The notes: generated by a model not told the origin, from the sequence alone. 64,000 bases of DNA from JALCSJ01 sp036788835 (GCA_036788835.1 DAIQMR010000004.1:46642-110641); one strand, 5' to 3'; positions 24,003 to 32,938 are shown, counted from the stretch's first letter. A program made the numbers and translations.

Positions 24003-25223
24003 ATGAGGGAATTTGCGAAATTATATGTGACGAAAAAAGCAGAACATAATGCTAAATTGGGACACCCATGGGTGTTTGGGGAAGAAGTTATCAGGATAGA
24101 AGGCCAGTACAATAACGGTGATTTGGTGGATGTGATGAATGACAAGGCCAAATACATCGGCACCGGGTTTGTTAATGATAATTCCAAGATAAGGGTCAGG
24201 ATTATATCTCGTAATACCAATGATAAATTTGACCGTGATTTTTTTGAGCGGCGTATCCGGTACGCACTGGAATACAGACTGACTGTCATGGGAGAGGGAA
24301 ATTTCAAGTGCTGCCGGCTGATTTTCGGGGAGGCAGATCAATTTCCGGGCCTGACGGTAGACCGGTTTAATGATATTTTAGTGTCACAAGTACTTTGCCT
24401 GGGTATTGACCAACGGAAAGCTATGATTTTTGAGCTTTTGGCAACAATACTCAGGGAAATGGGCCAAACCATCAATGGCATCTACGAGCGTAATGATGTG
24501 GGCATCCGTGTGCTGGAAGGCTTGGAAGAGTATAAGGGCCCGGCCAAAATAAGCGGTTTGGAGCATTGCCCGGAGCAAACAACCATAGAAGAAAACGGTT
24601 TGTTGTTTAAAGTTGACGTAGTTAATGGCCAGAAAACCGGTTTCTTCCTGGACCAGAAATTCAACCGCCTTGCTATTCGGAACATAAGCAAAGGCAGGAG
24701 AGTGCTGGATTGTTTTACCCACACAGGGGCTTTTGCCCTTAATGCGGCTGCGGCCGGAGCTACGGCAGTTACTGCTGTGGATATTTCTCTGGAAGCTATA
24801 AATGTTACCAAAGAAAATATTGCCTTAAACGGTTTTACGGGTGTAATTGAAACATTGCAGGCCAATGTTTTTGATTTATTAACGGACATGGTGGAAAAAA
24901 AGGAAAGAAAATACGACTTTATCATTTTGGACCCGCCGGCTTTCACTAAATCCAGTCACACAGTAAAAAATGCTCTGAGCGGGTATAAGGAAATAAATTA
25001 TAAGGCGATGAAATTATTGCCCAGAGGCGGGTACCTGGCTACTTGTTCTTGCAGTCATTTTATGCCGGAAGGACTCTTTATTCATATGTTGAAAGAGGCT
25101 GCTTTTGATGCCAATGTTTCTCTGCGGCAAATAGAGGCCAGACAACAGTCTCCTGACCATCCTATCCTCTATAATGTGCCGGAAACAAATTATTTAAAGT
25201 TTTATATTTTCCAGGTGGTGTGA
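24003..25223 (+). CDS. RlmI/RlmK-type class I rRNA (cytosine) methyltransferase
   Basis: 406 residues from ATG 24003 (GGGAGC ribosome site; upstream in-frame extension overlaps sfsA and is not used). An N-terminal PUA domain (~residues 1-75) is followed by the SAM-binding core: VLDCFTHTGAFALNAAAAGA (motif I), VDISLEAI, LDPPAFTKS (motif IV) and ATCSCSHF. Homologue of E. coli RlmI, which makes m5C1962 in 23S rRNA; the exact target here is inferred. Confidence 0.9.
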   Translation: MREFAKLYVTKKAEHNAKLGHPWVFGEEVIRIEGQYNNGDLVDVMNDKAKYIGTGFVNDNSKIRVRIISRNTNDKFDRDFFERRIRYALEYRLTVMGEGNFKCCRLIFGEADQFPGLTVDRFNDILVSQVLCLGIDQRKAMIFELLATILREMGQTINGIYERNDVGIRVLEGLEEYKGPAKISGLEHCPEQTTIEENGLLFKVDVVNGQKTGFFLDQKFNRLAIRNISKGRRVLDCFTHTGAFALNAAAAGATAVTAVDISLEAINVTKENIALNGFTGVIETLQANVFDLLTDMVEKKERKYDFIILDPPAFTKSSHTVKNALSGYKEINYKAMKLLPRGGYLATCSCSHFMPEGLFIHMLKEAAFDANVSLRQIEARQQSPDHPILYNVPETNYLKFYIFQVV

Positions 25224-25275
25224 CAGCTTCGCCCCTCACTTAATCGCCACATGATTCGACGTGGGGGCTTCTCGA
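25220..25275. repeat. Inverted-repeat element, copy 1 (possible IS200/IS605 end remnant)
   Basis: GTGACA at 25220-25225 and GATTCGACGTGGGGG at 25253-25267 match, in order, the element at 29071-29106. GCCCCTCAC can pair with GTGGGGGC to form an imperfect hairpin. It begins at the stop codon of the methyltransferase gene. No transposase remains. Confidence 0.4.
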
Positions 25276-25332
25276 CAATGTTGAGATAAAAATGTTATAA
25301 TAAACGACAAGGATATTCTAGGAGGCGAAAAA

Positions 25333-25641
25333 ATGCTTAAAAGGATTTTGGTTATTTTAACTTTATGTACAATGTTCTTTAGCACGGTCAATGCTATGTC
25401 CACCAAGGACAAGTATGCTCAATCCAATGTTTTTGTTATCACAATGGAAAATAATGTGGAATTGGGAGCTGAGCCCAATGGTTCCAGCCTTGTTCTAGGA
25501 ACGTATCCTAAGGGTACGATGTTCGTTCCCATTAATCAATATAAGAACGAAACAGAGAACAAATTATATAATTTAGTAATACGTTCCGATGGTGCGGTAG
25601 GCTGGGTATTGGCTTCACAAGTTGCTATTACTCATAAATAA
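25333..25641 (+). CDS. Small secreted SH3-like protein
   Basis: 102 residues. A signal peptide (MLKRILVILTLCTMFFSTVNA) precedes one short beta-rich domain. VELGAEPNGSSLVLGTYPKGTMFVP and VGWVLASQVAI follow the pattern of bacterial SH3-type repeats, which often bind peptidoglycan. AGGAGG precedes ATG and TTATAATAAA lies at ~25296. It ends in its own terminator, so it is monocistronic. Confidence 0.72.
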   Translation: MLKRILVILTLCTMFFSTVNAMSTKDKYAQSNVFVITMENNVELGAEPNGSSLVLGTYPKGTMFVPINQYKNETENKLYNLVIRSDGAVGWVLASQVAITHK

Positions 25642-25651
25642 AATTGCTATC

Positions 25652-25683
25652 AAAGGGGCATTCCTGTCAGGGATGTCCCTTTT
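25652..25683 (+). terminator. Intrinsic terminator of the SH3-like gene
   Basis: AAAGGGGCATTCC pairs with GGGATGTCCCTTT, followed by T. Confidence 0.8.
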
Positions 25684-25706
25684 AGTTCGGAAAGAAGGTG
25701 ACCAAC

Positions 25707-27095
25707 TTGGATGAGATAGAGGTAAAGAACGAAGAAGTAGATAAAGAAAGAGAAGAAAAAGTACACCAGTCCCTGCTGCAGGCTCTGGAAACCAAAGATG
25801 CCGACAGTGTGAAACTGCTGGCTGAAGATGCTCACCCGGTTGATTTGGCCCTTGCTTTGGAAGATCTTTCCGATGATGATATTTTGTATTTTACTTCTTT
25901 GTTGACGGATGAAAAACTGGCGGATATTATTGAACAAGCCGATGAAGACGTGCAAAACCATGTAATGAAAATCATGGAAATCACAAGGATTATGCAGGTC
26001 TTTCAGTTTATGTCCAAAGACGATATTGTAGATATCTTAGGCAATATGTCTGTGGATAGGCGTAAAGATATAGTCAATCTGATGAAAACCGGTGATCAGA
26101 AAATCATCAGAAACCTGTTAGGCTATGAAGCCAATACAGCCGGCGGTATTATGACCACCGAGTATATTTCTGTCCGTAATACTCTTACAGTGAGTCAGGC
26201 TCTGGCTAAAGTTAAAGATATTGCTCCCAAAACAGAAGAGATTAACACAATTTATGTTTTAAACGAGAAGAAACAACTGGTAGGAATTGTTTCTCTCCGT
26301 GAGCTTTTAGTGGCCCACAACAGTGATATTATTAACGACATTATGGAAGATAATGTTATTTCCGTGGAACCTGAAACTGACCAGGAAGAAGTAGCCAGAC
26401 TAGTTTCCAAGTATGACTTACATGCTATTCCGGTGGTTAATAAGCGCAAAGGACTGCTGGGCATTATCACCGTAGACGATATTATCGATGTTATCGAAGA
26501 AGAAAATACGGAAGATATGCTGAAATTAGGCGGTGTAAGCAAAGAAGAAAATGTGGACAGCACTTTGTGGGAATCAATTAAAATGAGGCTGCCCTGGCTC
26601 ATGGTTAATCTTTTTACGGCTTTCCTGGCTGCGGCAACGGTTTCTTTGTTTGAAGACACTATATCCAAGGTTGTCGCTTTGGCGGCAGCTATGCCTATTG
26701 TAGCAGGCATGGGCGGCAATGCAGGCACTCAGACTTTGGCCATTGTAGTTCGTGGTATTGCCTTAGGCGATATTGAATGGCGGGGCAATAAGCTAAGAAT
26801 AGTCAAGGAAATTCTGGTAGGGGTACTGAATGGTGCAGCTACAGGTCTTGTGGCTGGTTTGGTTATTTATCTCATGTACGGGAACCTGTATCTAGGTATT
26901 ATTATTTTCGTGGCCATGATTGCCAATTTGGTTATTGCCGGTTTCTTTGGGTTCCTGGTACCGGTTATTTTGAAGGCTCTCAATGCCGATCCTGCCGTGG
27001 CATCCAGCATTTTTATTACAACGGCTACAGATGTGTTTGGTTTCTTTGTTTTTTTGGGTTTGGCCAAAACATTTTTACCATACCTTTTAAGATAA
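25707..27095 (+). CDS. mgtE: Magnesium transporter MgtE
   Basis: About 462 residues. An acidic N-terminal helical domain (~residues 15-130) and two CBS domains (~140-255) sense Mg2+. Five TM helices follow (~290-462), with the pore motifs PIVAGMGGNAGTQTLAIVVRG. MgtE is a gated Mg2+ channel-like transporter. GTG 25698 is too close to the AAGAAGG ribosome site; in-frame TTG 25707 has proper spacing. No M-box riboswitch is visible upstream. Confidence 0.94.
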   Translation: MDEIEVKNEEVDKEREEKVHQSLLQALETKDADSVKLLAEDAHPVDLALALEDLSDDDILYFTSLLTDEKLADIIEQADEDVQNHVMKIMEITRIMQVFQFMSKDDIVDILGNMSVDRRKDIVNLMKTGDQKIIRNLLGYEANTAGGIMTTEYISVRNTLTVSQALAKVKDIAPKTEEINTIYVLNEKKQLVGIVSLRELLVAHNSDIINDIMEDNVISVEPETDQEEVARLVSKYDLHAIPVVNKRKGLLGIITVDDIIDVIEEENTEDMLKLGGVSKEENVDSTLWESIKMRLPWLMVNLFTAFLAAATVSLFEDTISKVVALAAAMPIVAGMGGNAGTQTLAIVVRGIALGDIEWRGNKLRIVKEILVGVLNGAATGLVAGLVIYLMYGNLYLGIIIFVAMIANLVIAGFFGFLVPVILKALNADPAVASSIFITTATDVFGFFVFLGLAKTFLPYLLR

Positions 27096-27143
27096 AAGTA
27101 TGTTATACTATCATGGTAAATATAATTATAAGGAGTGTTTAAT

Positions 27144-27596
27144 ATGAATGGCAAAGCAGAAAAATGGCAGGCATTTGTTAATGAAAATAAAATAAACGCC
27201 TTTACTTCGGAAGAAGTACAAAATGATTTACATCCGGTTTTGTTCAGGTCAAATTTTGATACCGACGGAGTCAGGCTTCCTTTGATGCTGGTTCTTGATG
27301 ACAGCATTTATACTATGTTTCAGGTACTGGTAGCCAGAAAAGCTGTTACTCCTGCCAACAAGGCGGCATTAGGAGAACTGTTAAATAGCTACAACAAGCA
27401 ATTCAAGGTATTCAAATATTACGTCAATGATGAGGGTGATATTTGTCTAGACACCTGTATTCCCAGTACCGTCGACAGTTTCGACCCGGTAGTAATCAGA
27501 AGTGTTATGGATGTGGTTTTGAAGCACCTGCAGGAAAAATACGCAGATATTATGAAGATAGTTTGGAATAAGCCCGAAATTGTGAAAGGTAACTAA
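27144..27596 (+). CDS. Small protein of unknown function, possibly YbjN-like
   Basis: 150 residues from ATG 27144 with AGGAG eight bases upstream; no signal peptide or TM helix. The segment LGELLNSYNKQFKVFKYYVN followed by DEGDICLDTCIP loosely recalls YbjN/type III chaperone-like folds. The similarity is weak and by eye. A TATACT-type -10 lies upstream, after mgtE, and the gene ends at a large hairpin facing the CNNM gene. Confidence 0.6.
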   Translation: MNGKAEKWQAFVNENKINAFTSEEVQNDLHPVLFRSNFDTDGVRLPLMLVLDDSIYTMFQVLVARKAVTPANKAALGELLNSYNKQFKVFKYYVNDEGDICLDTCIPSTVDSFDPVVIRSVMDVVLKHLQEKYADIMKIVWNKPEIVKGN

Positions 27597-27610
27597 AAAA
27601 TTCGTATTAA

Positions 27611-27740
27611 AAAAATACCCGAGAGGAGTGCGCTTATCTTTGCGGGACGTGTAAAGCATAGCGGTAGGCACTTTAGTGCCGTGTAGCCGCGCAGCGGCCC
27701 GTCCGTAGAAAAGATAACACGCGACTAGGCGGGTATTTTT
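27611..27740. terminator. 130-nt nested hairpin between convergent genes
   Basis: AAAAATACCCG (27611-27621) pairs perfectly with CGGGTATTTTT (27730-27740), giving A- and T-runs for both strands. Inside, TTATCTTT (27634-27641) pairs with AAAGATAA (27710-27717) and GGACG with CGTCC. The tip holds the palindrome GGCACTTTAGTGCC (27667-27680). It is far larger than a normal terminator. Confidence 0.7.
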
Positions 27741-27756
27741 ACGTTGCGTAAATTTT

Positions 27757-29052
27757 TCACGAATCCAAATGTATGATTTGGGACCTGTCCACGTCGATGA
27801 TAATTTCCACTACTCTGTGTAGGGTGGTTTTGATTACTGTTACGTGGAGATTTTTGCAATCAAAGCTGTCTCCCTTGTGGGGAATATCCCCCAAAGTATC
27901 TACAACCCAGCCGCTGATGGAAGTATTATCTAAACCATATTGACTAAAATCCAGGTCCAGATATTTAAACAAATCCAGCAAATTGGCATTTTGCAGGTTG
28001 GAATTACAGGATACAAGGTATTTGTCTTTGCCGATTTTGTGGAAAGAAGCAACCACCTTATCGTGCTCATCCCAAATTTCTCCCACTAATTCTTCCACGA
28101 TATCTTCCGTGGTAACCAGACCGCGAACGGTTCCATAACTATCCAAGACCATGGCCATTTCTACTTTTTGGTCCTGGAGAGATTTCATGACCAGGGAGAT
28201 TTTTGTGGAGCTGTGAACATAGGCGATATTTTTAACAATACGTTCCAATTTAAAATCAGGGTTATTAACGTAGGCGGTAAAGAAATCTTTGGCATGAATC
28301 ATACCGATAATTTCTTTATCGTCTTCTTTGTAAACAGGAAAGCGGGAGAAACCATGCATGGCCACAGTATGCAGTGCTTCTTCATTTCCCGCGGCCAAAT
28401 CGATGCTGACAAAATCTACACGGGGAGTCATGATTTCCCGCACTCTGATATCGCTGAATTCAATGGCAGATTTAATCAGTTCACTGTCGTCTTTGTTAAT
28501 CGCACCATCTTTTTGCACTTCGTCTACCATGAGCATCAGCTCATCTTCAGTGGGTCCGGTAGCGGCCTTGGTATGGAGAAATTTGTTGAAAGAAATTTTG
28601 ATTAATTTCACCAGCAAATTAACAGGCGTTAAAATTATAGTGAGCACATAGAGCAGGGGAGACACCTGCATGGCTATTTTTTCCGGATAGTCCTTGGCAG
28701 CGCTCTTAGGCAGAATCTCTCCGCAGAACAGAATAGTAACAGTAGAACCAATTGTGGCAACAGCTAGGCCACTGGCCCCGAAATAAGCGGTACAGGCAGC
28801 GGCAGCCAAGGAAGCAGCCAGAATATTTACGATATTATTACCAATTAGGATGGTGGTTAATGTGTCATCATAGCGACCGATTAATTTCAGAGCTTTCTCT
28901 GCCTTTTTATTGCCGTTTTTAGCCAGCTTTTTTAGCCGCAGTTTTTGGCTGCCGGTGAGAGCTGTCTCTGAGGCAGAGAAAAATGCGGATAACAAGACTA
29001 AAACAATGAGGACTATGGTTAAAGTAAAAAGGGAACCTTTAAATATATTCAT
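27757..29052 (-). CDS. CNNM/CorC-type membrane protein (DUF21, CBS pair, transporter-associated domain)
   Basis: 431 residues from ATG 29052 (GAAAGGTG upstream). DUF21 membrane domain with three to four helices (~residues 1-195; FSASETALTG). A CBS pair follows (IMTPRVDFVSID; VTTEDIVEELVGEIWDEHD), then a CorC_HlyC domain. Relatives (CNNM, YhdP, CorC) are implicated in Mg2+ or Co2+ efflux; the old name hemolysin is not supported. mgtE, a Mg2+ importer, is two genes away. Confidence 0.92.
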   Translation of the reverse strand: MNIFKGSLFTLTIVLIVLVLLSAFFSASETALTGSQKLRLKKLAKNGNKKAEKALKLIGRYDDTLTTILIGNNIVNILAASLAAAACTAYFGASGLAVATIGSTVTILFCGEILPKSAAKDYPEKIAMQVSPLLYVLTIILTPVNLLVKLIKISFNKFLHTKAATGPTEDELMLMVDEVQKDGAINKDDSELIKSAIEFSDIRVREIMTPRVDFVSIDLAAGNEEALHTVAMHGFSRFPVYKEDDKEIIGMIHAKDFFTAYVNNPDFKLERIVKNIAYVHSSTKISLVMKSLQDQKVEMAMVLDSYGTVRGLVTTEDIVEELVGEIWDEHDKVVASFHKIGKDKYLVSCNSNLQNANLLDLFKYLDLDFSQYGLDNTSISGWVVDTLGDIPHKGDSFDCKNLHVTVIKTTLHRVVEIIIDVDRSQIIHLDS

Positions 29053-29070
29053 AGACAACACCTTTCGCAA

Positions 29071-29186
29071 GTGACATACTTCCACCAATGTGATTCGAAG
29101 TGGGGGTATTATGGTATATTATAAGAAAAAACCGCGTAGAGGTCAAATCATTGAACCTCCCAGGACTAAAGTCACGAGTGTTAGCG
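29071..29186. repeat. Inverted-repeat element, copy 2 (possible IS200/IS605 remnant)
   Basis: GTGACA (29071-29076), an imperfect CTTCCACC/GAAGTGGGGG hairpin and GATTCGAAGTGGGGG (29092-29106) resemble copy 1 at 25220. Further on, GAGGTCAAATCATTGAACCTC forms a hairpin-like repeat (29136-29158 area), followed by a GACTAAAGTC palindrome. On the minus strand this reads GACTTTAGTC..GGGAGGTTCA, a pattern reminiscent of IS605/TnpB right ends. No tnpA or tnpB coding sequence remains, so this is a remnant at best. Confidence 0.35.
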
Positions 29187-29220
29187 TGTAAGAGTATCAA
29201 TAATATGCTATAATAAACAC

Positions 29221-29883
29221 ATGATGATAGAGCCGAAGAGCATAATTAGAACTAGGAGAAGGTCAATCGCTCTGGTGGTTAATAATCAGGGAGAATTGGT
29301 GGTCAGGGCACCATATTATGTATCCAACAATATGATTATGGATTTTGTCACCGCCAAACAAAGCTGGATAACAAAGCAGCAACAGCGTGTGGAAAAGGAG
29401 AAGGCTGATTTTGTTCCTGCGGTTATTGCCCCGGGTGGTATAATACAATACAGTGGTTCAACTTATAATATTGACATTGAGGATGTGGAGGAAATCACCC
29501 TCTTTGGCAATTATATTTTGCTGCCACCTAAGGCCGGATCGGCAGAGTTACGCCAGTGGCTGCAGCAGCAAGCTCTCCATAGGCTAAAGCAGCGGGTGTC
29601 TTTTTTTGCTCATAGCATGCAGGCAGGGTACAAAAGACTCCGCATTTCTTCTGCCAAAAGCAGATGGGGTTCATGCAGCTATTACAATGTTTTAAGCTTT
29701 TCCTGGCGGTTGATTATGTGCCCGCCGGAAGTTCTGGATTATGTTGTGGTCCATGAGTTGAGCCATGTTGAGAATAAAAGTCATAATAAAAAATTTTGGC
29801 AGCAGGTAGAAGAAGTTTTACCCCATTATCGCAGTTGTGAACAATGGCTGAAAAATAATAGAAGAATCATGGAGATATTATGA
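29221..29883 (+). CDS. YgjP-like (DUF45) M48-type metallopeptidase
   Basis: 220 residues. The zincin motif VVVHELSHVENKSHNKKFW (~residues 175-193) and the upstream SAKSRWGSCSYYNVLSFSWRLIMCPPEVLDYV are diagnostic of YgjP/SprT-like metal-dependent hydrolases that accompany type I restriction systems in some genomes; no restriction genes are here. The ATG lies only six bases after TATAAT (29209-29214), with no ribosome site, so the mRNA may be leaderless. It overlaps the next gene by 4 bp. Confidence 0.85.
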   Translation: MMIEPKSIIRTRRRSIALVVNNQGELVVRAPYYVSNNMIMDFVTAKQSWITKQQQRVEKEKADFVPAVIAPGGIIQYSGSTYNIDIEDVEEITLFGNYILLPPKAGSAELRQWLQQQALHRLKQRVSFFAHSMQAGYKRLRISSAKSRWGSCSYYNVLSFSWRLIMCPPEVLDYVVVHELSHVENKSHNKKFWQQVEEVLPHYRSCEQWLKNNRRIMEIL

Positions 29884-30842
29884 GTATTAATAAAAGATTA
29901 TATATGATTTTAGCAGTGCTGATAGCTTTGGCAGTGGCATCCTATTTCTACATTACCCACAGCACTAAATATAGGACGCAAAAAATCCAGGATGATACCA
30001 GTAAGGTAAGCACAGCTCCCAATACAAGCTTGCCCTATGCGTATCTGAATAATATAATAGCCCAGTCGGGAGCAGGCTGCTCAGTATATTACAAATCACT
30101 GACCAGGGGAGACATTTTTTATAATTATTCAGGGAAAATGCCTTCTGCCGGTATGATTAGGCCGTTTATTATGGCTAAGGCCATGGATGAGGTGGAAAAA
30201 GGGAATTTACAACTGGACAAAAAATTTAAAATCACGGCGGACAATAGGGCAGAACCCTCGGTGGTCTTAAAGGACAAGAAAGACGGCACAGAATTTTCCC
30301 TCAAAGAGCTAATAGAAGCTATGGTAGTCAATAACGATAATACGGCTACGAATATGCTGATTGATATTTTGGATACAGATGCAATTAATACATATATTGA
30401 GCAGCACGGTTATTTGGATACGGTACTGGCATCCAAGGTCGGCATGGAAGATAAGCCGGCGAATACTTCAAATGTCCCCAAGGTGCAGGAAGACACGAAA
30501 AACTATACTTCCGTAAATGATTTGGTTACGTTTTTCGATAGATTATATTTTAATCAGTGCGTTTCGGCGGGCACGGATAAATTCATGATGGATACCTTGA
30601 AAAAGCATGCAGATAGAAGCAGGCTTCTGGCTCTTTTGCCTAAAGACGTTCAGGCTGCCCACGAAACCGGGGATGCACCTGGTATTCACAATGACGGAGG
30701 CATAATTTTCGCCAAGGAAAATTATATTTTGGTTATTTTAACAGACCGGTCTGTTAATCAGGAGCAGACTTTAAAAACCATTAATCAAATTTCTTCGATT
30801 ATTTATAATACAGTTATGGATAGAGAGGTTTTTAAAAAATGA
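29880..30842 (+). CDS. Class A beta-lactamase-fold protein, probably catalytically inactive
   Basis: 320 residues with an N-terminal membrane anchor (~residues 7-25). The body follows class A beta-lactamase order: MPSAGMIRPFIMAKAMDEV at the SxxK position, MVVNNDNTATNMLID at the SDN position, and HETGDAPGIHNDGGII at the KTG/final strand. The nucleophile and base are replaced: the usual S-x-x-K reads G91-M-I-R94. SDN reads NDN and no clear Glu166 loop is seen. Acyl-enzyme chemistry is therefore unlikely, and a peptidoglycan-binding or regulatory role is more plausible (inference). It overlaps both neighbours by 4 bp. Confidence 0.82.
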   Translation: MSINKRLYMILAVLIALAVASYFYITHSTKYRTQKIQDDTSKVSTAPNTSLPYAYLNNIIAQSGAGCSVYYKSLTRGDIFYNYSGKMPSAGMIRPFIMAKAMDEVEKGNLQLDKKFKITADNRAEPSVVLKDKKDGTEFSLKELIEAMVVNNDNTATNMLIDILDTDAINTYIEQHGYLDTVLASKVGMEDKPANTSNVPKVQEDTKNYTSVNDLVTFFDRLYFNQCVSAGTDKFMMDTLKKHADRSRLLALLPKDVQAAHETGDAPGIHNDGGIIFAKENYILVILTDRSVNQEQTLKTINQISSIIYNTVMDREVFKK

Positions 30843-32233
30843 AAAACACATTCGATGTAATTATTATCGGTGGAGGACCGGCAGCTATTTTTGCCGCCTA
30901 TGAATTTACTCTGAAGTATCCAGAAGTGACGGTAGCTATTTTAGAAGAGGGCAACACTATAGATGCCAGACAGTGTCCTTTGACGCTCGGCAAGACACAG
31001 CATTGCCTGCGCTGCACTCCTTGCAGTATTATGCGGGGGTTTGGCGGAGCGGGAGCTTTCTCCGACGGGAAATACAATTTCACCACGGAATTCGGCGGCT
31101 GGCTGAATGACTATCTTCCTACTTCGACGGTAATGGAATTGATTGACTATGTGGATAAAATTAATTGTCAGCATGGGGCTCCCGGTGAAGTATTTACTAC
31201 CAAAAACTGTACAATCGGCAAGCTTGCTTTAGGCCACGATTTACATTTGCTCAATGCCAAGGTAAGGCATCTGGGCACAGAAAACAATTATAAAATCATG
31301 GCAGATATTTATCGCTATCTTTTGGCAAAGGGCATAACGATTAAATGCAATACGCATGTAGATGGTTTTGCCAGGGAAAAAGAAGGCTTTGTAGTAACCA
31401 CCACACCTTCAGAGGATAAATATTATTGTCAATATTTAATTGCCGCACCGGGGAGGGCCGGAGCGGAATGGTTCACCGGCAAGTGCCGGGAAATGGGCCT
31501 GAAAATGACCAGCAATCAGGTTGATCTGGGCGTTCGAGTAGAAGTGCCTGCCCAAGTATTCCAACATATTACCGATGAAGTTTATGAAGCGAAACTTTTA
31601 TACACCACAAAACGTTACGGAGACAGAGTAAGGACCTTCTGTATGAATCCTAATGGCTACGTGGTAGCGGAAAACACCGATGGTATAGTAACAGTCAACG
31701 GGCACAGCTTCAATGATCCAGCCAAAGACAGCGGCAATACCAACTTTGCTCTTTTAGTAAGCAACAGATTTACGGAACCATTTAATTCCCCTCATAAATA
31801 CGGCAAACATATTGCGTCTTTATCCAATATGTTAGGGGGCGGTGTTTTAGTACAGCGGTTTGGGGACCTGATTAAAGGCCGCCGCAGTAATGCTCACCGT
31901 ATGGCCAAGAGCTTTTTAAAACCGACTTTAGATGCAGTGCCGGGGGATTTGAGCCTGGTTTTGCCTAAACGGCATTTGGACAATATTATCGAAATGATTT
32001 ATGCCTTGGATAAAATTGCGCCGGGCACTGCTAACGATGATACTTTGTTATACGGTGTCGAAGTTAAGTTTTACAGTTCAAGACTGGAATTAAATCAAAA
32101 TCTGGAAACAACAATACCGGACTTCTTCGCCGTGGGAGACGGAGCCGGTATTACAAGAGGCTTGTCCCAGGCTAGTGCATCCGGTATCTATGTAGCAAGA
32201 ATTATTGGTGAACGTAAGAAAATCAATGGCTGA
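30839..32233 (+). CDS. FAD-dependent oxidoreductase (COG2509-like)
   Basis: 464 residues. The N-terminal dinucleotide fold IIIGGGPAAIFAAYEF binds FAD, with FAVGDGAGITRGLSQASASG as the C-terminal FAD motif. A cysteine-rich segment QCPLTLGKTQHCLRCTPC (~residues 44-61) precedes IMRGFGGAGAFSDGKYN, typical of COG2509 proteins of anaerobes. The substrate is unknown. It is translationally coupled to the beta-lactamase-like gene (ATGA) and its 3' end overlaps the convergent secreted-protein gene by 11 bp. Confidence 0.88.
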   Translation: MKNTFDVIIIGGGPAAIFAAYEFTLKYPEVTVAILEEGNTIDARQCPLTLGKTQHCLRCTPCSIMRGFGGAGAFSDGKYNFTTEFGGWLNDYLPTSTVMELIDYVDKINCQHGAPGEVFTTKNCTIGKLALGHDLHLLNAKVRHLGTENNYKIMADIYRYLLAKGITIKCNTHVDGFAREKEGFVVTTTPSEDKYYCQYLIAAPGRAGAEWFTGKCREMGLKMTSNQVDLGVRVEVPAQVFQHITDEVYEAKLLYTTKRYGDRVRTFCMNPNGYVVAENTDGIVTVNGHSFNDPAKDSGNTNFALLVSNRFTEPFNSPHKYGKHIASLSNMLGGGVLVQRFGDLIKGRRSNAHRMAKSFLKPTLDAVPGDLSLVLPKRHLDNIIEMIYALDKIAPGTANDDTLLYGVEVKFYSSRLELNQNLETTIPDFFAVGDGAGITRGLSQASASGIYVARIIGERKKING

Positions 32234-32834
32234 TTAGATAGTTATTAAGGGCTATCCGCATATCTTCGCCTAAGGTATTAACAGAGATGGTAACCCAGGA
32301 TTGGTCGGCAGCGGGACCTTCTTTGAGAACTGTTCCCAGTCCGCTGTAGTTAATATAGTAAAGATCGGCAAAAACCTTTACCCGTACATCATAATGGGAG
32401 AGCAGCAAAACAGTTTTTACACCGGTCGGGGTTCCTGCTTTATAGACCCATTTTGTCCAAGCCGTAATAATGCCGGAGTCCTTATCATATTTCAGGCTGT
32501 TGGCATCATAATAAGTCAACAACTTGCTATTGGCACCGGCAGGGGTCCAGGAAGCCTGATTTTCAGCAGGGTGAATAACCTTTTCCTCTGCTTTTTTTGT
32601 GTCTGTTTTTTCTGAAGCAGTCGTTGGTGTGGGCTTAGTATTCTGGACAGCGGTTGCGGTAGTCGGTTTAGTAGTTTTGACAGATGCGGTAACAGTAGAG
32701 TCTGCAGCCTTGGCAGCTACTTTAGTTGTGGACTTGCCGGTTTTGGTCTCAAGGGGAGACATAAAGGCATGACCGGTTGGGTACAGGGTAAAAAGTCCTG
32801 CACAGAGTATACTTACAATTTTAGCTTTTTTCAT
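32223..32834 (-). CDS. Secreted protein with Thr/Lys-rich linker, unknown function
   Basis: 203 residues. Signal peptide (MKKAKIVSILCAGLFTLYPTGHA), then a low-complexity Thr/Ala/Lys linker (~residues 30-90), then a ~110-residue domain beginning SWTPAGANSKLLTYYDANS. The pattern W..., YYDANSL.., ITAWTKWVY resembles surface-adhesin E-like domains of Negativicutes and proteobacteria. No catalytic motif. Overlaps the FAD protein tail to tail. Confidence 0.7.
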   Translation of the reverse strand: MKKAKIVSILCAGLFTLYPTGHAFMSPLETKTGKSTTKVAAKAADSTVTASVKTTKPTTATAVQNTKPTPTTASEKTDTKKAEEKVIHPAENQASWTPAGANSKLLTYYDANSLKYDKDSGIITAWTKWVYKAGTPTGVKTVLLLSHYDVRVKVFADLYYINYSGLGTVLKEGPAADQSWVTISVNTLGEDMRIALNNYLISH

Positions 32835-32938
32835 GATAACGTCCTTTCTTTAATCTTCACCTTATTTTAACACATTAAACCGGCATTTATGCTATAATTA
32901 TTTTATAGGGGAAAAAACAATAAAGGCGGTGCTGCTAG

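Noticed and set aside
25642..25706. M-box (Mg2+) riboswitch upstream of mgtE
   Set aside because: Only ~65 bp separates the genes and it is filled by the terminator of the previous gene.
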